A stretch of 64,000 nucleotides of DNA. It comes from Dugong dugon. Lineage: Eukaryota > Chordata > Mammalia > Sirenia > Dugongidae. The position numbers were made by a program, and so were the translations under genes. Location of the stretch: NCBI GenBank assembly GCA_030035585.1, contig CM057469.1:58421501-58485500 (forward strand), in the 5' to 3' direction. Positions within the stretch are counted from its first letter, which is position 1. Each line of letters begins with the position of its first letter. Shown here in pieces: positions 36,755-48,250 of this stretch. The notes beneath the pieces are model-generated. The model ran no database searches and was not told the origin of the DNA. It saw only the letters and a list, made by a program, of their open reading frames with translations.

Positions 36755-36913
36755 AAAAAAAAAATCCATTGCCGTCGAGTAGATTTCGACTCATAGTGAC
36801 CCTACAGGATAGAGAAGAATGCCCCATATGGTTTCCAAAGAGAGGCTGGTGAATTTGAACTGTTAACCTTTTGGTTAGCAGCCAAGCTCTTAATCACAGT
36901 GCCACCAGAGCTC
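36755..36913 (-). mobile_element. AfroSINE-type SINE with 14-bp TSD
   Basis: Complete minus-strand copy from A-tail to tRNA-like head. Flanked by tgagataggtataa on both sides (36741-36754 and 36914-36927), a perfect duplication. Confidence 0.95.
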
Positions 36914-36927
36914 TGAGATAGGTATAA

Positions 36928-37351
36928 TTTGTGTTATTACTGCCGTTCAGTACAACAAAACTAAAACTGTTTTTTAGTTATTTTACTAAGCCTGCATTTG
37001 TTGCTGACTCAATTGCAACAGCAGCCCTGTCTAAGGTATCTCCACCTCCCAATTTCAGGCCTCATTTCCCTTATCACCTAGCCTTCTGGTTTACTAGTTC
37101 CCTGTTTCAAAACTCCCTGAAAAGCCTTAGGAACCTCACTGCTAGAATTCACAAAAGCAACCAGAACCTTTTAATTCTGGCCATTTAGAATGGTAACTGA
37201 TTTTCAATTCCGTGTGATAAACAACTTAGGGTCAAGGGAGAAGTGGACTTAGGCCTTTGAAACAACTCCTTCCTCATTTCCCATCAACATTTTTATGATC
37301 TTTTGACAAGGATGGTACAGTCTGTGGAGACATCTGATTTCCCTGTGATTC
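36928..37351. other. gene-free interval
   Basis: The 85-codon ORF at 36931-37188 has no recognisable family. Confidence 0.45.
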
Positions 37352-37356
37352 CCCAC

Positions 37357-37844
37357 TGTCTTAGGCTAGGTGATCTAGAGAAGCAAAACCAGTGAGGCGT
37401 GTATACATATACATGAGAGAGAGATTTATCTCTAGGAAATGGCTCATGAAGTTGTAGAAGCTGTCAAATCCCAAGTCCGTAGGTCAAGTGTCAGGCTGGA
37501 GCTTCTCCAAATTCACATGCTGCAGGAGCTGACAAATCCAAGATCAACAGGTAAGTTACTAGCTCAAGTCCCAAGAACCAGAGGTCAGATGATGATGAGC
37601 CCGATGCAGGATCCAGAGTAAGAGCCTTGCTGGGACATCCATTTATATACTGAAGCAGGCCACACCTCCAAGGAAACTCTCTTTCAACTGATTGGCTCCT
37701 CATAGCAGATCTCATCATGGAGTTGATTATATCATTACATAACTGCCAATTTACATCATTACATAACTGCCAAACTACACTGTAACTGCCAAACCACTAA
37801 GAATCCTGGCCCAGCCAAGGTGACACACAACCTTAACCATCACA
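37357..37844 (-). mobile_element. solo LTR of ERVL (MLT2-like) type with perfect TSD
   Basis: Plus strand starts TGTCTTAGGCTAGGTGATCT and ends AACCTTAACCATCACA. Internal gagagagagatttatctcta and ggcccagccaaggtgacaca blocks fit ERVL-type LTRs. Flanked by cccac (37352-37356 and 37845-37849). No internal region or second LTR. Confidence 0.8.
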
Positions 37845-37924
37845 CCCACCATCCTCCTCAGATTAACTGAGCCACTTGTTTCAATTACTTTCTGACATCT
37901 TAGCACAGGCACTAAAACAGAGCT

Positions 37925-39300
37925 TTGATGCAATTGAGTCAAATATTGTTGGTGCTGAGGGGGGAGGGTCAAATGTTTCTTATTAATATTAAACTTATGT
38001 ATTTTAATGATTCTGTTCTGATTTATGGGTGGGATTTCTTCTATAGTATTTTTCAATTAATTATTATTTATATAAAGGAAAACTTTCAATATGTTCAATT
38101 TTTTTCCTCATTCAAGGAGCTTTCTTTTATTAATTGATTGACTGATTTTTCCTATTTCTGCTGATTTTCTTGGGAAGCAATCCTATTAACTGCAAATAGT
38201 TACAGTTTTCTTGTTTTATTTCTAATAGTTCTCTTATTGCATTGGGTAATATCTCCAGTAGAAAATGACATCAAGCTTCTTTGTTTTGTTCATGAATTTA
38301 ATGAAAATGTTTTAAAGATGTCCTCTTATGTGTAATACTTCCTATAGGCTTCTAGTAAATATCCTGATGTCAAGAATGTTTCATTTTGTATATTTTTGCT
38401 CTCTTTATATTTTTCTTTAAACAGATATATGAGCTGCTTAATTGGTACTTTTAAAGAACCAGCTTATATCTTTAATAAGTTACTCTTTTGATTTGTTTTG
38501 TTTTTCTTTTCCTGCGCTCTTTAGATGAATACTAAATATCTTTAATTTTGCTGTTTCTTCTTTAATAATAATGAAGTTAAAATCTCTGACTTTTTTTTGT
38601 CTAATCCTAAAAATGGCAGCTCAATATTCCTTTCACCATAGCTGTATGTTTGGAGGTCCTCTTTGAATTTCTACAAATTTACTTTATTTATCTATTGCAT
38701 TATTTGGACTAATGGTTTTAACCATTACAATATGTTAATTTGTATAATATTGAAACATGCTTGAATTCTAGGAAAATTACTTTTGATATTCTTTAAAGTA
38801 AATGTCATGATGTTTTTAATACACTTGTGGTTTCAATTTGTTATTATCTTAAATATGATTTTTATATTTATGCTTAATGTAACTGTAATTAGATTGGTCG
38901 AATGTTTTGGGGGAGGGATCAGCGTTGGTATGTTTTTTCAAGATTGTGTAAACTTTGTAAGACGATCTGGAAAATTTTTTCTAATTTTCTATTACTTGTA
39001 TTATTCCTATAAAATATATATATATGTATATATAATGGGCCTAGCGCTTTGTTTGAGGAATAGTTTTTTGGCAACTCTTTCAGTACGTTCTATATTGATT
39101 AGTCTATTCCATTTCTTCTACCTTATTTTGTGCCATTTTTGGTAATTCATATTTCTCCAGAAAACTTCCCACTTGATTTATATATTTAATCTTTGAAATA
39201 ATCATCTTACTTTCTTCCTCAAAGCAGACATTGATAGTTTCTTATTTTTATCTTTATAATGTTCACATTTCACAGCTGTACTCAAGATCACAATTTAATT
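37925..39300 (-). mobile_element. old degraded L1 fragments
   Basis: Minus-strand L1 ORF2 echoes: ttaaagaaccagcttatatc (about 38453), and further on a RT-region stretch from tatgttaatttgtataatat to ttggtaattcatatttctcc (38730-39165). The order of pieces suggests at least two fragments or rearrangement. Far more diverged than L1-A, B or C. Confidence 0.5.
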
Positions 39301-39649
39301 CCTGGCTCTGTCTCTCAGATTTTATCTTTTACCCCAGTCCTTCTCTTGAGAAAACAGACACTCATTCCTCTACAGTCTATTCGTAGATTATAGTCTTCAC
39401 TTTTTAAATTCAACGCTTTGTTTGTGACTAGTTCAATTAAGGACATTTATTTATTCAAGTCCTATTGATCTTCAGGTACTTTGTCAATACAGGAAAAAAA
39501 AAAAAACACAATAAATGACATTAAATTACCCCTTTCAAGAGTTCACCATTTAGTGAAGAGATAAACTTCTGTAGAAATAAAATCATGCATTCATACATTT
39601 ACAGAAGTAGAGGACAGAGGGCAAAGGGGAGGGGAACAAAAATTGAACA

Positions 39650-39995
39650 ACTACATTTGAAGAAATTTTTATCACCATAGCACATCCTATAATGACTCCT
39701 GCATTCCAACATATACTCCAGAATCAGGTATTTCTTACTTTCTTCAAAAAATTTTACTTGATATTCACAACATACTTATTCCTCACATCTTAAACACCTG
39801 CTGGTTCTGGTTTTTATATCTACATAAGCAGTTGCCACATACTTTTTGTTTTCATTATTGATGGATATTTATGTACAATCACTAGATTTCAAAGAGTTCA
39901 AATTTATAAACAATGCCTTACATTTTGTATTCATCACAGAATCCAGCTTTGTGTATTGTACATAGTAGGTATGCAATACATGTTTATGATGGAGA
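39650..39995 (+). mobile_element. possible L2-like fragment
   Basis: cacagaatccagctttgtgt followed by acatagtaggtatgcaatac resembles the L2 3' end. Weak. Confidence 0.4.
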
Positions 39996-40735
39996 AAGTT
40001 GTTTATGTTTCAAAATTCACTCAAGGGATATATTATCCTTATTATCATTATCATCATCCCTGTCGTCATCAGCAACATCATCAACATCAGTTTTCTCTCA
40101 AAACATGTTGGTAAATTAATTTTCCATGATTCCAAAAGGTTCAGGAAAGTTCAACAACAACAGAACCACGAAAACCTTGAGAAAAGGTAGAAACTGTTTT
40201 GAGGACTCTTTCCCTTCTCCCAAAGAATCTTTCTAAAAATGAAAATTTGAAAACAGTAGTGTATTATATATTTTTGAATGTCATACAATATATTTAAAGA
40301 TACAACTCAAAATAGTTTTCAAAGAATTTATAGACTAATATTTTATTTAAAGTAGTTCAGTTTATTCAGTAATTACCATCTGAACAATAAATACAAAAAG
40401 TATCTCGTAAAAAGAAGACATATTTCTTTGTCCACAAGGTATTTATATTTCCACAAGAGATAGATTAAGAAATCAGGGCCTTTCTCGCTTACAGCTGTCT
40501 TCTTGTTGTCTTTTAATGTAGAGATTTTAGGCTGTGTGTCTGATTTCCGATAAGGTACCCGAGAATGAATGGGAGCAGCAGCCACTTAACCCTAAAGAAA
40601 TGAGAGACACAGAACTTATTTCTCTTCCTTCTACAAAAGACTCAGAATTCAGATGAGCATAAAACTTGTCTAAACTCTTACGATTTAGAAAGATTTTATA
40701 AACTGCCTTTAACTGGCCTTGTAGATTTAGAGATC
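39996..40735. other. gene-free interval with ATC/ATT-rich microsatellite
   Basis: Degenerate TTATCATT/CATCAT units at about 40028-40090. The rest shows nothing recognised. Confidence 0.45.
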
Positions 40736-40890
40736 TTGGCAAACCACTTTATTTTAACCTCACGTTACACATAAAGAATATGAGCTCCAGTCAAAGCATC
40801 TTATTCAAGTTTCATATTGGTAAGAGACAGGCAGAAGCATGATATCAATTTCAGTCCCCTGATTGCCAATTCAATGTACTTCCTGTTATA
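40736..40890 (-). mobile_element. MIR-like fragment
   Basis: MIR order in reverse: cctcacgttacacataaaga, then a diverged core, then a tcagtcccctgattgcc end. Confidence 0.5.
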
Positions 40891-40927
40891 AGACATCCAC
40901 CTAATCCTACTACAACTAATAGTAATA

Positions 40928-41120
40928 ATAAACATTTACTAAAAAAATGGCGGAGTTAAATAGTTTAACATAGACTATTACATTGAATTTTCTCAATAAT
41001 CCTTATCTTGTGTAATGGTATTTTACCACTTTTTAGATTAAAAAAACTGATTCCAGAGAATTCTAGTTTAAAATACTCAAGGCCATAGAGCTATCAAATG
41101 ACAGAGTTAAGTTACAGTTG
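40928..41120 (-). mobile_element. MIR fragment
   Basis: Recognisable reverse MIR: tctcaataatccttatcttg, ttaccactttttagattaaa, ctcaaggccatagagctatc and caaatgacagagttaagtta in the expected order. Confidence 0.65.
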
Positions 41121-41629
41121 CAAGAAAACTAAAGAACTTATTATTAAAAGTTCAGAATTGAAGTGTATCCGAATTTGGAAATTTAAATATTGTTTATTTC
41201 ATTTGCAAATTTCTATCACCTATATATAATAATGAAGTCCTACTAATCCATTATTTTGTGACAACAATGCACTGCATATACAACTTTATCGGTCATTTGA
41301 GGTTTGCAGGAATGGAAAGTTGTTTGGAGTTAATTCCGTTGGAATACCTTTTCTAAATTTATACATGCCGTAGCTGAGTGATTACAAGCAAGCAAGCAGC
41401 AGAACAACATTGTCTCTCCCTCTTCAAAACTCCTCATCATAACTTCTAGCATATGGGAGCATTTCTGTCCTACAAGTTATTCTGAGAGGGAAACACATGA
41501 TTTATAAATACTGTCAAATAAAATATGCGTTTCCAAATGTTAGTAATATAACCTAATCTATCATAGTATAGAAAAAGTGCCCTTCACCACTTCTTAGAAT
41601 CATATTTTGATGCAATGAATATACTTTGA
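41121..41629. other. gene-free interval
   Basis: AT-rich; nothing recognised. Confidence 0.45.
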
Positions 41630-41755
41630 ATCAGACCAATCCAGGTACAAATCTGACTCCACAACTCATTATTCTGTGCAAACCGAGGTGAATTACTCAT
41701 CCTCCCTTGATACTCCTTTGTCTTATCTGTAAAATGTAAATAACATTAATTAATA
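41630..41755 (+). mobile_element. MIR, left piece (split by LTR)
   Basis: gtacaaatctgactccacaa, gaattactcatcctcccttg and cttatctgtaaaatgtaaat follow MIR order; the element resumes after the LTR at 42371. Confidence 0.65.
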
Positions 41756-42370
41756 TCTCAGTTTCCTGGGATAGCCATACCAAAATACCACCAAGTGGGT
41801 GGCTTTAAAGAACAGAAATGTATTGTCTCATAGTTCTGGAAGTTAGTAGTCCAATTCAGGGTATTGGTCATGATGATACCTTCAAGGGTTCTGAGACAGA
41901 AACCATTCCATGCCTCCTAACTTCTGGTGGCTGCTGGCACTCCTTGGCGTTTCTTGGCTTGTAGAAACATCTTCACGTGGCATCTTCCTCTGTATGTGTC
42001 TCTCTGTGTCTGTCTTCCTCTTTTATAAGACTCCTCTCAGATGGAATTACGACCTACCCTACTCTGCTATTACCTCATGTGAACATAACTGATAATACCT
42101 CCAAAACAAACAAATAAACAAAAAACATTACTGTTGAGTTGATTCTGACTCATAGCGATCCTATAGGACAGAATAGAATTGCTCCATAGGGTTTCTAAGG
42201 AGCGGCTGGTGGATTCAAACTGCCGACCTTTTGGTTAGCAGCTGAGTTCTTAACCACTGTGCTACCAGTGCTCCAAAGAAAGACTTTATTTCCAAAAAAG
42301 GTCACATTCACAGGTCCAGAGGTTAAAACTTCAACATATCTGTTCGGGAGACACAACTCAATCCGTAACA
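41756..42370 (-). mobile_element. MaLR-like LTR, itself holding a SINE
   Basis: LTR body 41756-42099 (accaagtgggtggctttaaa, catagttctggaagttagta, cttttataagactcctctca) and 42276-42370 (aaggtcacattcacaggtcc, ending caatccgtaaca), interrupted by a SINE. It lies inside a MIR. The left boundary is approximate and no clear TSD is visible. Confidence 0.75.
42100..42275 (-). mobile_element. AfroSINE-type SINE inside LTR
   Basis: A-tail with AAAC/AAAT repeats, then gactcatagcgatcctatag and head gttagcagctgagttcttaa...gtgctcc. Well preserved. Confidence 0.92.
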
Positions 42371-42480
42371 ACAATTACATAGGGTTGTTGCATGAATTAA
42401 ATGAAACGATATCTGTAAAGCAATTAGCCCAGTGCCTGATATACTCAGAAAAGGTAATTATCATCTCTCTCCTTTCCTCA
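42371..42480 (+). mobile_element. MIR, right piece
   Basis: acatagggttgttgcatgaa, then ttaaatgaaacgatatctgt, aaagcaattagcccagtgcc: the 3' half of MIR continuing from 41755. Confidence 0.8.
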
Positions 42481-42960
42481 AATCTATTAAAAATATTTCT
42501 CACATATATATACGGAAAAAATCATGTTAAAGAATGTACAAGTCATTGCAGTTTTCTTGGCGAGGAGCTATTTATTCTGTTATTTATCAGTAGAAATATC
42601 AGTGCAAGAGATACTATAGTCGACAATCACATCCCACTTATGAGATTGGTGCAAACCAAAAAGATATTTGAGAACACACTTGTTGGTGAGTTTTGAGGAA
42701 AGAGACATCCTCACAGAGAGTTGGTGGAATATAAATTGGAAACCTATGTGTAGGGCAACTTGACACTTTCTTAGAAAAACACATATATAAAATATATATA
42801 TATTTTATCTAGTAATTCTGTTTAGACCTAAGAAGAATTTATGTTAAAGTATGCTTTCATGTCTGTGAAGTAACATATATATAAGTTTATTCAATGCAGC
42901 ATTGGTTGAATTAGCAAAAAAATCTGAAGTAACTGAAACAACTCATTAATAAAGGAAATA
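42481..42960. other. gene-free interval
   Basis: Includes an ATATAT tract near 42783-42808. The 145-codon ORF 42259-42696 is composed of SINE, LTR and MIR sequence and is not a gene. Confidence 0.5.
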
Positions 42961-42961
42961 T

Positions 42962-43011
<50 letters not shown>
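42961..43011. repeat. (TG)n microsatellite, about 25 units
   Basis: Uninterrupted TG after an initial TGAG; likely length-variable. Confidence 0.95.
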
Positions 43012-43012
<1 letters not shown>

Positions 43013-43080
43013 TATCTGTCTTTATATTTAAATACATATACCAATGAAGTGGTAAAAATCAAGTACATAATAGTGTGTAT

Positions 43081-43243
43081 GGTGCCCTAGTGGTGCAGTG
43101 GTTAAAAGCTACGGCAAGCTACTGTTGCTAAGTGAAAGTCGGCAGTTCGAATCCAGCGGCCGCTCCTTGGAAACCCTGTGGGGCAGATCTACTCTGTCCT
43201 ATAGGGCCACTATCAGCTGGAATCAACTTGATGGCATGGGTTT
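43081..43243 (+). mobile_element. AfroSINE-type SINE with TSD
   Basis: Head ccctagtggtgcagtggtta and B-box gttcgaatccagcgg, body ctccttggaaaccctgtggg, tail gatggcatgggttt. Flanks aatagtgtgtat and aatagtgtccat (43069-43080 and 43244-43255) match at 10 of 12. Confidence 0.92.
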
Positions 43244-43402
43244 AATAGTGTCCATAGGTTGTTTAACCCAGGGGAGAAATAACTTTTATTTGTATTTTCT
43301 TGTTTATATATAAAGTCACTCTGGATGGATACACAAGATAGTTAAGACATAAGAGAAGGAAAGACTTTTTACTGTTTGTTAGCATAATTTTTTTCATGGA
43401 TT

Positions 43403-43734
43403 TGATTATTGTTGCTGTTGATAGTTGCTGTTGAGTCTTTCCTGACTCATGGTGACCTCATGCACAACAAAATGAAATGTGGCTTGGTCCCCTGCAGCAT
43501 TACCCTGATAAGTAGCAGATCAGACCATTGTGATTCATAGGGTTTTCATTGACTGAAGTAGATTGTCAGGCTTTTCTTCTTAGTCTGTCTTAGTTTGGAA
43601 GTTCCACTGAAACCTGATCAGCATCATAGCAACACAGCAGACTCACTGACAAACAGGAGGTGGCTGTGTATGAAGTGCACTGGCCGGGGATCAAACCCGA
43701 TCCCCCTTATGGAAAGAAAGAATTCTAGCATTGA
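43403..43734 (-). mobile_element. tRNA-Gly-like SINE with RTE-like tail
   Basis: The right end (43676-43734), read on the minus strand, resembles tRNA-Gly: a TAGAATTCT segment and a B-box-like GGGTTTGATCCCCGGCC before a CAGTGCAC end. The remainder (43403-43675) carries the gactcatggtgacctcatgc block shared with RTE and AfroSINE tails, then a family-specific middle (ttcttcttagtctgtcttag). This is a second SINE family, distinct from the tRNA-Asn-like AfroSINE. It is degenerate and not a functional tRNA gene. Confidence 0.75.
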
Positions 43735-43935
43735 AGTGGTATAAGAGGTTAACACGGTTGGCTGCTAACCAGGAAATTGGTGATTTGACTCCACCCAGAG
43801 GCACCTTAGAAGAAATATCTGGTGATCTACTTCTAAACAATCAGCCTTTGAAAACCCTATGGCACACTGTTCTACTCTGACACATGTGGGGTAACCATGA
43901 GTCGGAATTTACTCGATGGCAACTAAAAACGATAA
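43735..43935 (+). mobile_element. AfroSINE-type SINE abutting the tRNA-Gly-like SINE
   Basis: Starts within gtggtataagaggttaacac, then ttggctgctaaccaggaaat, the gaagaaatatctggtgatct subtype segment, and ends gagtcggaatttactcgatg plus gcaact. Confidence 0.87.
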
Positions 43936-43939
43936 CAAC

Positions 43940-44639
43940 ATAAAAAATCTGAAGATTAAGGAAGTATAGAACATTGGTAAAGGCTTTCTCAATCAACATA
44001 CTAGACTTGTGTTGAGTCTTTATTCAAAGTGGTCATTTGGTTGGTCAGTATGTTTTTACATTTATGTGGATATTACTTAAAATATTTCACCACTCCTCTG
44101 TTTTAATTAATAACCTGAACTTCATAATGCAATAAATATTTTTTAAATATTTTAATCAATTGAAAATAGATATCTTTGTGGTACATTTGATATTTATACA
44201 ATATGCAATGCAAGTGGCCAACTCTTCTGTATAAAGTGGACATCGAAAGGAGTAGTGTAATTCTGCTTACAAAACAAAATATGTCTATAACTTAGTAAGT
44301 CCTACTTCTTACTTTTCTTGTTCTTAAAGCAATTTGGAGAATTATTTACTCTGAGAGGACAATTTAACGCATTTTCTGTGAAGTGCAGCATTTGCTTACT
44401 TAAAAGTAAACCTTGCTTTTAAGCGTGAATGTAAGAAAAAATGGTGGGAAAACACCTGCCAGAAATGCAAAGCAAATATAAAACTGATGGTCAAAAATTC
44501 AACATATGTTTTCTTCCCACTTTAGTATAACTGCTGATTAATCATACGAACACACTGTTTTTTACTAAATCATCTCTATATTTAAAGGTTTTCAAATGGC
44601 ACAAGCAGAAGTTGGACTTTTAAAGTATTCAACATTTAA
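43940..44639. other. gene-free AT-rich interval
   Basis: Nothing recognised. Confidence 0.45.
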
Positions 44640-45320
44640 AATCCAATCTTCTCCCCACTATCCCTCAGAATAGTCTATTCACTGTCCACCAAACACACCA
44701 TCTTGTCCCCCTATGAATACTTTACTGATACTATTCCCTATAACTAAGAATATTCTCCCTACTCCTTCCTAGTTCTCCATTTTTCTACATGGACCCTATT
44801 CTTCAAAGCATAGTCAAATGCCCACTGTATTAATGAATCTAAATACAGGTAGTCTGTGACTTATGATGGGGTTCCATTCCGATGACTCCACTGTAAGTCT
44901 TTTCTGACGTAAGTAGAATAGCTCTTTTTTTTTTATTTAGTTGCCGTTATTTATTGCCTTTTATTATCAGTATCTTTACAAATCCGATCTTTGTCTTTGG
45001 GAGTTGAAAATATTACATATAAACATCTGTGAGTGAACATCTGAGAATGATAACATCATCAAATTACACACTGCAACATAGCATGTTGTAAAAAATGGGC
45101 AGTCCTAAGTGTGGTTTGTCCTAACTGGAATATGTCATAGGTCGGCGACTACCTGTATGTGTAACAGCTCCTATGGGTCTTTACCACCTTTAAAGAGTTG
45201 CCAGTAAAAGTTCACTACCAGTGTGCCCGGCCTTACCAATATAATTTTAACTCCTTATGAGTGACATAATACCAAGCACATTGTGGGCTCTCAATAAACA
45301 TATGTTGCTTGAGTTAAAGG
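44640..45320 (+). mobile_element. L2-like sequence interrupted by a DNA transposon
   Basis: Left part (44640-44843) is C/T-rich in the manner of an L2 coding 3' section. Right part (45158-45320) ends with cacattgtgggctctcaata plus aacatatgttgct, like the L2 3' end. The MITE at 44846-45155 lies between. Diverged, moderate confidence. Confidence 0.5.
44846..45155. mobile_element. non-autonomous Tc1/mariner-type DNA transposon (MITE)
   Basis: 310 bp bounded by inverted repeats: left caggtagtctgtgacttatg, right end catagg-tcggcgactacctg, whose reverse complement is caggtagtcgccgacctatg. TA lies at both ends (44844-44845 and 45156-45157), the hallmark of Tc1/mariner insertion. No transposase. Reminiscent of Tigger/pogo-derived MITEs; exact family not assigned. 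Confidence 0.85.
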
Positions 45321-45324
45321 TTCA

Positions 45325-45764
45325 AGAGAAGTCTTAGAATACTTAGTTTAACATGTTGTCATAACAAAGCTCAAAAGCTAGCATATAAAATGAATCATGC
45401 ACACACACACATATATAGTCACATATTTGACTATTCACATATGTATGTTGTATATCCTCACATATTTAAACATAATCATACAAAAATGTCATTGCCAACT
45501 TGTGGTGGATAATAGATTAACTATGTTATTCTTGTATATATGCAAATTTGGGCATGCACGTGAATTCCTCAAAAATTTCAAAAGTAGAATTAATTATGAG
45601 TTCCAAATATTAAAAAATTATAAAATAAAAGGGACATCTACAGAAATATTTTTGTACATTTCAGTCCCTACTAAATTTGGCAGACCCAACAGGAAACTTC
45701 TATGCACTCTGCCTCACTTTGTATCATATATATTATTAATGGTAATCACAAAATATATATAGAT
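45325..45764. other. gene-free interval with ACACAT/ATATAG tract
   Basis: The 121-codon ORF 45397-45762 starts in the low-complexity tract and has no family features. Confidence 0.45.
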
Positions 45765-45975
45765 ATTTAGTTAGTCCTTACTGTAGGAGAAGAATTTTAT
45801 GAAGCATTTATATGGATTATTGCATTTAATCCTACTCACCCTATGAAGTAGGTTTGAGGATGACAAACTAAAGCTGAGAAAATTTAAGGTGCGTGCTCAA
45901 GGCCACAGAAATGGATCATGGCAGACCTTGGACTCCAACTCATGTTACCTTGATTCCAAATCCCAAAGCATTGTC
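45765..45975 (-). mobile_element. MIR, well preserved
   Basis: Reverse MIR: attgcatttaatcctactca, cctatgaagtaggtttgagg, aaactaaagctgagaaaa, gctcaaggccacagaaatgg and ttggactccaactcatgtta in order. Confidence 0.8.
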
Positions 45976-48140
45976 ACGAGTCACTTCATATACAAACGTA
46001 AAACTGAAAGTGTGTTTTTATGTGCATGGGTCAAAAGATATTTTATAAACCAAACCAATACTTTCTGAGGTTCTTCATATTCCTTCATTTTATTGGAATG
46101 TAGTCGTAACTACTGTTGCTCAAAATAAGGTGGCCATTAGCTTAGACTGGAGATACTTAACTATGCTATAAATCCTGCTCTGCTCGCTACAGTACTTTTT
46201 AGAAGAGTAATGACAAGGAAGAAATTCAATATCTAATACAGGCCTCTCTGAGATTTACATTATGCAAAACATATTGCGTACACTCTAATTTCAAAATAAT
46301 TAGATGAGATAGATAATATGTATTCCCGCTGTAATGAAGAGAAAGCACAAGAGTCAAAGAGGATAAGATCCTATTCTAATGACATACTGACAGAAATTTA
46401 GATCTATTTTTTTTAAAGCCCTTACTCCTTCCCCTCTATCATGATATCCTCTGTACATAGACAGTAACAAGTTCTCTTAATTTTCTACTCAAATATAAAA
46501 ATGTATACAAGATGTTTTTCAGATACGCCTTTAATAAAAAAAATGTATAATAAATTCACCAAGTAAGTAATTTTAGTAACCTAAATGCAACATGTTCTCA
46601 TCTATTAAGCACTTTAATTCCAAACATAATTTTGTGAGAGTTGTCAGAAACTTGGAACTAATTTTTCCATCAGAAAAATACTGTATCTCAAAATAAAGAT
46701 TTCTGATCAATACACAAGAGCTGATAATGTACCTGGCAAATACAATCATAGAGTCATAAAACCTAACCACTGCTTACATAGTTATTTAGGTTTCGTGTTC
46801 CAGTTACAATATCTGGGGACATGTCTTTTTACCTCAAGGCTAAGTTCAGCAATCCCCCTCTATCCAATCTCCACAATTTTGGGCAGGAAATAAACTTCCT
46901 TCCAACACCACCATTTGTGAGAGTAGAGATCACACATGCATACCCCAAGAGAAGGCTGAGGGGAAAAGATTTCCTACTAATATTCATATATTTGGACCTC
47001 ATGGGTGTCTCTCAAATGTTCCTGTGGGTAGTTAGAGGCTTTCCATCAGCAACTACAATTATAAAAATGTTAAGCTATCCTAGAGGGTAAGAGTTAAATG
47101 TTTCAAATACTTGTCCCATCAGCGGTAGCCCCGGTCTTCCATCAGAAAGGAGCAGGAACCCTTGTAGGTGAAGTGTTCATAAGAAGGGGCCGCCTAGGGA
47201 AATTTAGTCTATTCTAGGAGATTCCATCTATTTTATTATTACCCAGAGCTTGGGTCAAGTAAAGCAATTTTATTATAGGTAACTGAAATCTTCTATTTTC
47301 TACAAAAGAAACATATTGAGGCAATTAGATAGAGATATAAAATAGCTAAAAAACAATTGAAAATGAAAAAAAGTACACTGAAGACTAGAGAACACAGCCT
47401 TCTTGGTTGCCAAATTGTTTTAAGTGTTATGGAATAAAGGGCATCAGAAGCATTTCCTTTACACTGAACAGCTAGCTGGTAGCTGAAATCAAACTTTTTG
47501 TGTACACAGAAAACATTTGCCATGGTCCTTGTGAGTAGAATAATAGTCAAAATGATTCTAATAACAGAAATGAAGTAAGCTGTACAGTTTCCAACTACCA
47601 CAACAAAAAACATTATGGAAAATTGGATCACTCACATAAGCTGAAACATGTAGCAATTTGTTTTCATGGAAGTTACATTTATAAACATAGTGATAAAATG
47701 AAGGTAGGGTCCTAGCCTAGACCTCTTTTCAAGATTTAACATAGCCAAGTAAATTAACTTATTGAAAATTCTTCATTTGTTTAAACTGACTCATTAAGGA
47801 AGTTGCTTCACTAAAGAATATTCTTTAAGGTTAATTTATTAGATGGGCTACATAATTCCTTGCCCTGTGGCCACATTTCCAAATATAGTTATTACAATTT
47901 AACATCTATAATTGGGGAAAAAGGATATGTTCACACATATACTGAAAGTGGTGTTGAAATCATCATGGACACTACAATTGTGAAATTTATTCCATAATAC
48001 ATTTTTGGTTTTATAATATGATTTTTATTCTAGATTTAGTGGTAAAAATATTTGAAAGATTTTTTTTTTCCATCCTGATTTATCTTATTACGTATTTGAT
48101 ATTACAACATTGGAGTTAAACCAAGTTGTAAATAGTACAG
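45976..48140. other. gene-free interval, about 2.2 kb
   Basis: 46230-46420 may be a very old MIR. 46820-47200 is less AT-rich. No gene supported; the minus-strand 112-codon ORF at 47293-47631 is hydrophobic but has no recognisable family. Confidence 0.45.
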
Positions 48141-48149
48141 ATATGAAAA

Positions 48150-48250
48150 AAAACTATTCATTCATTCAAAATCTGGCCAGGTACTGTGCTTGGCTCATGG
48201 GATGTTGTAAAGAGTAAAACAGGCACAGTCCTCACCTCAGGGAGCCCACA
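48150..48250. mobile_element. possible L2/MIR-type 3' fragment
   Basis: attcattcattcaaaatctg, ccaggtactgtgcttggctc and tcacctcagggagcccacag echo the conserved 3' end of old LINE families. Weak. Confidence 0.35.

Noticed and set aside
42259-42696. 145-codon plus-strand ORF
   Set aside because: It runs through SINE, LTR and MIR sequence and an AT-rich tail; no protein family features.
43676-43740. tRNA-Gly-like sequence
   Set aside because: Degenerate, disrupted at its 5' end and attached to a SINE body; not a functional tRNA gene.
47293-47631. 112-codon hydrophobic minus-strand ORF
   Set aside because: Could suggest a membrane protein, but hydrophobic translations are common from AT-rich DNA, and no family or gene context supports it.
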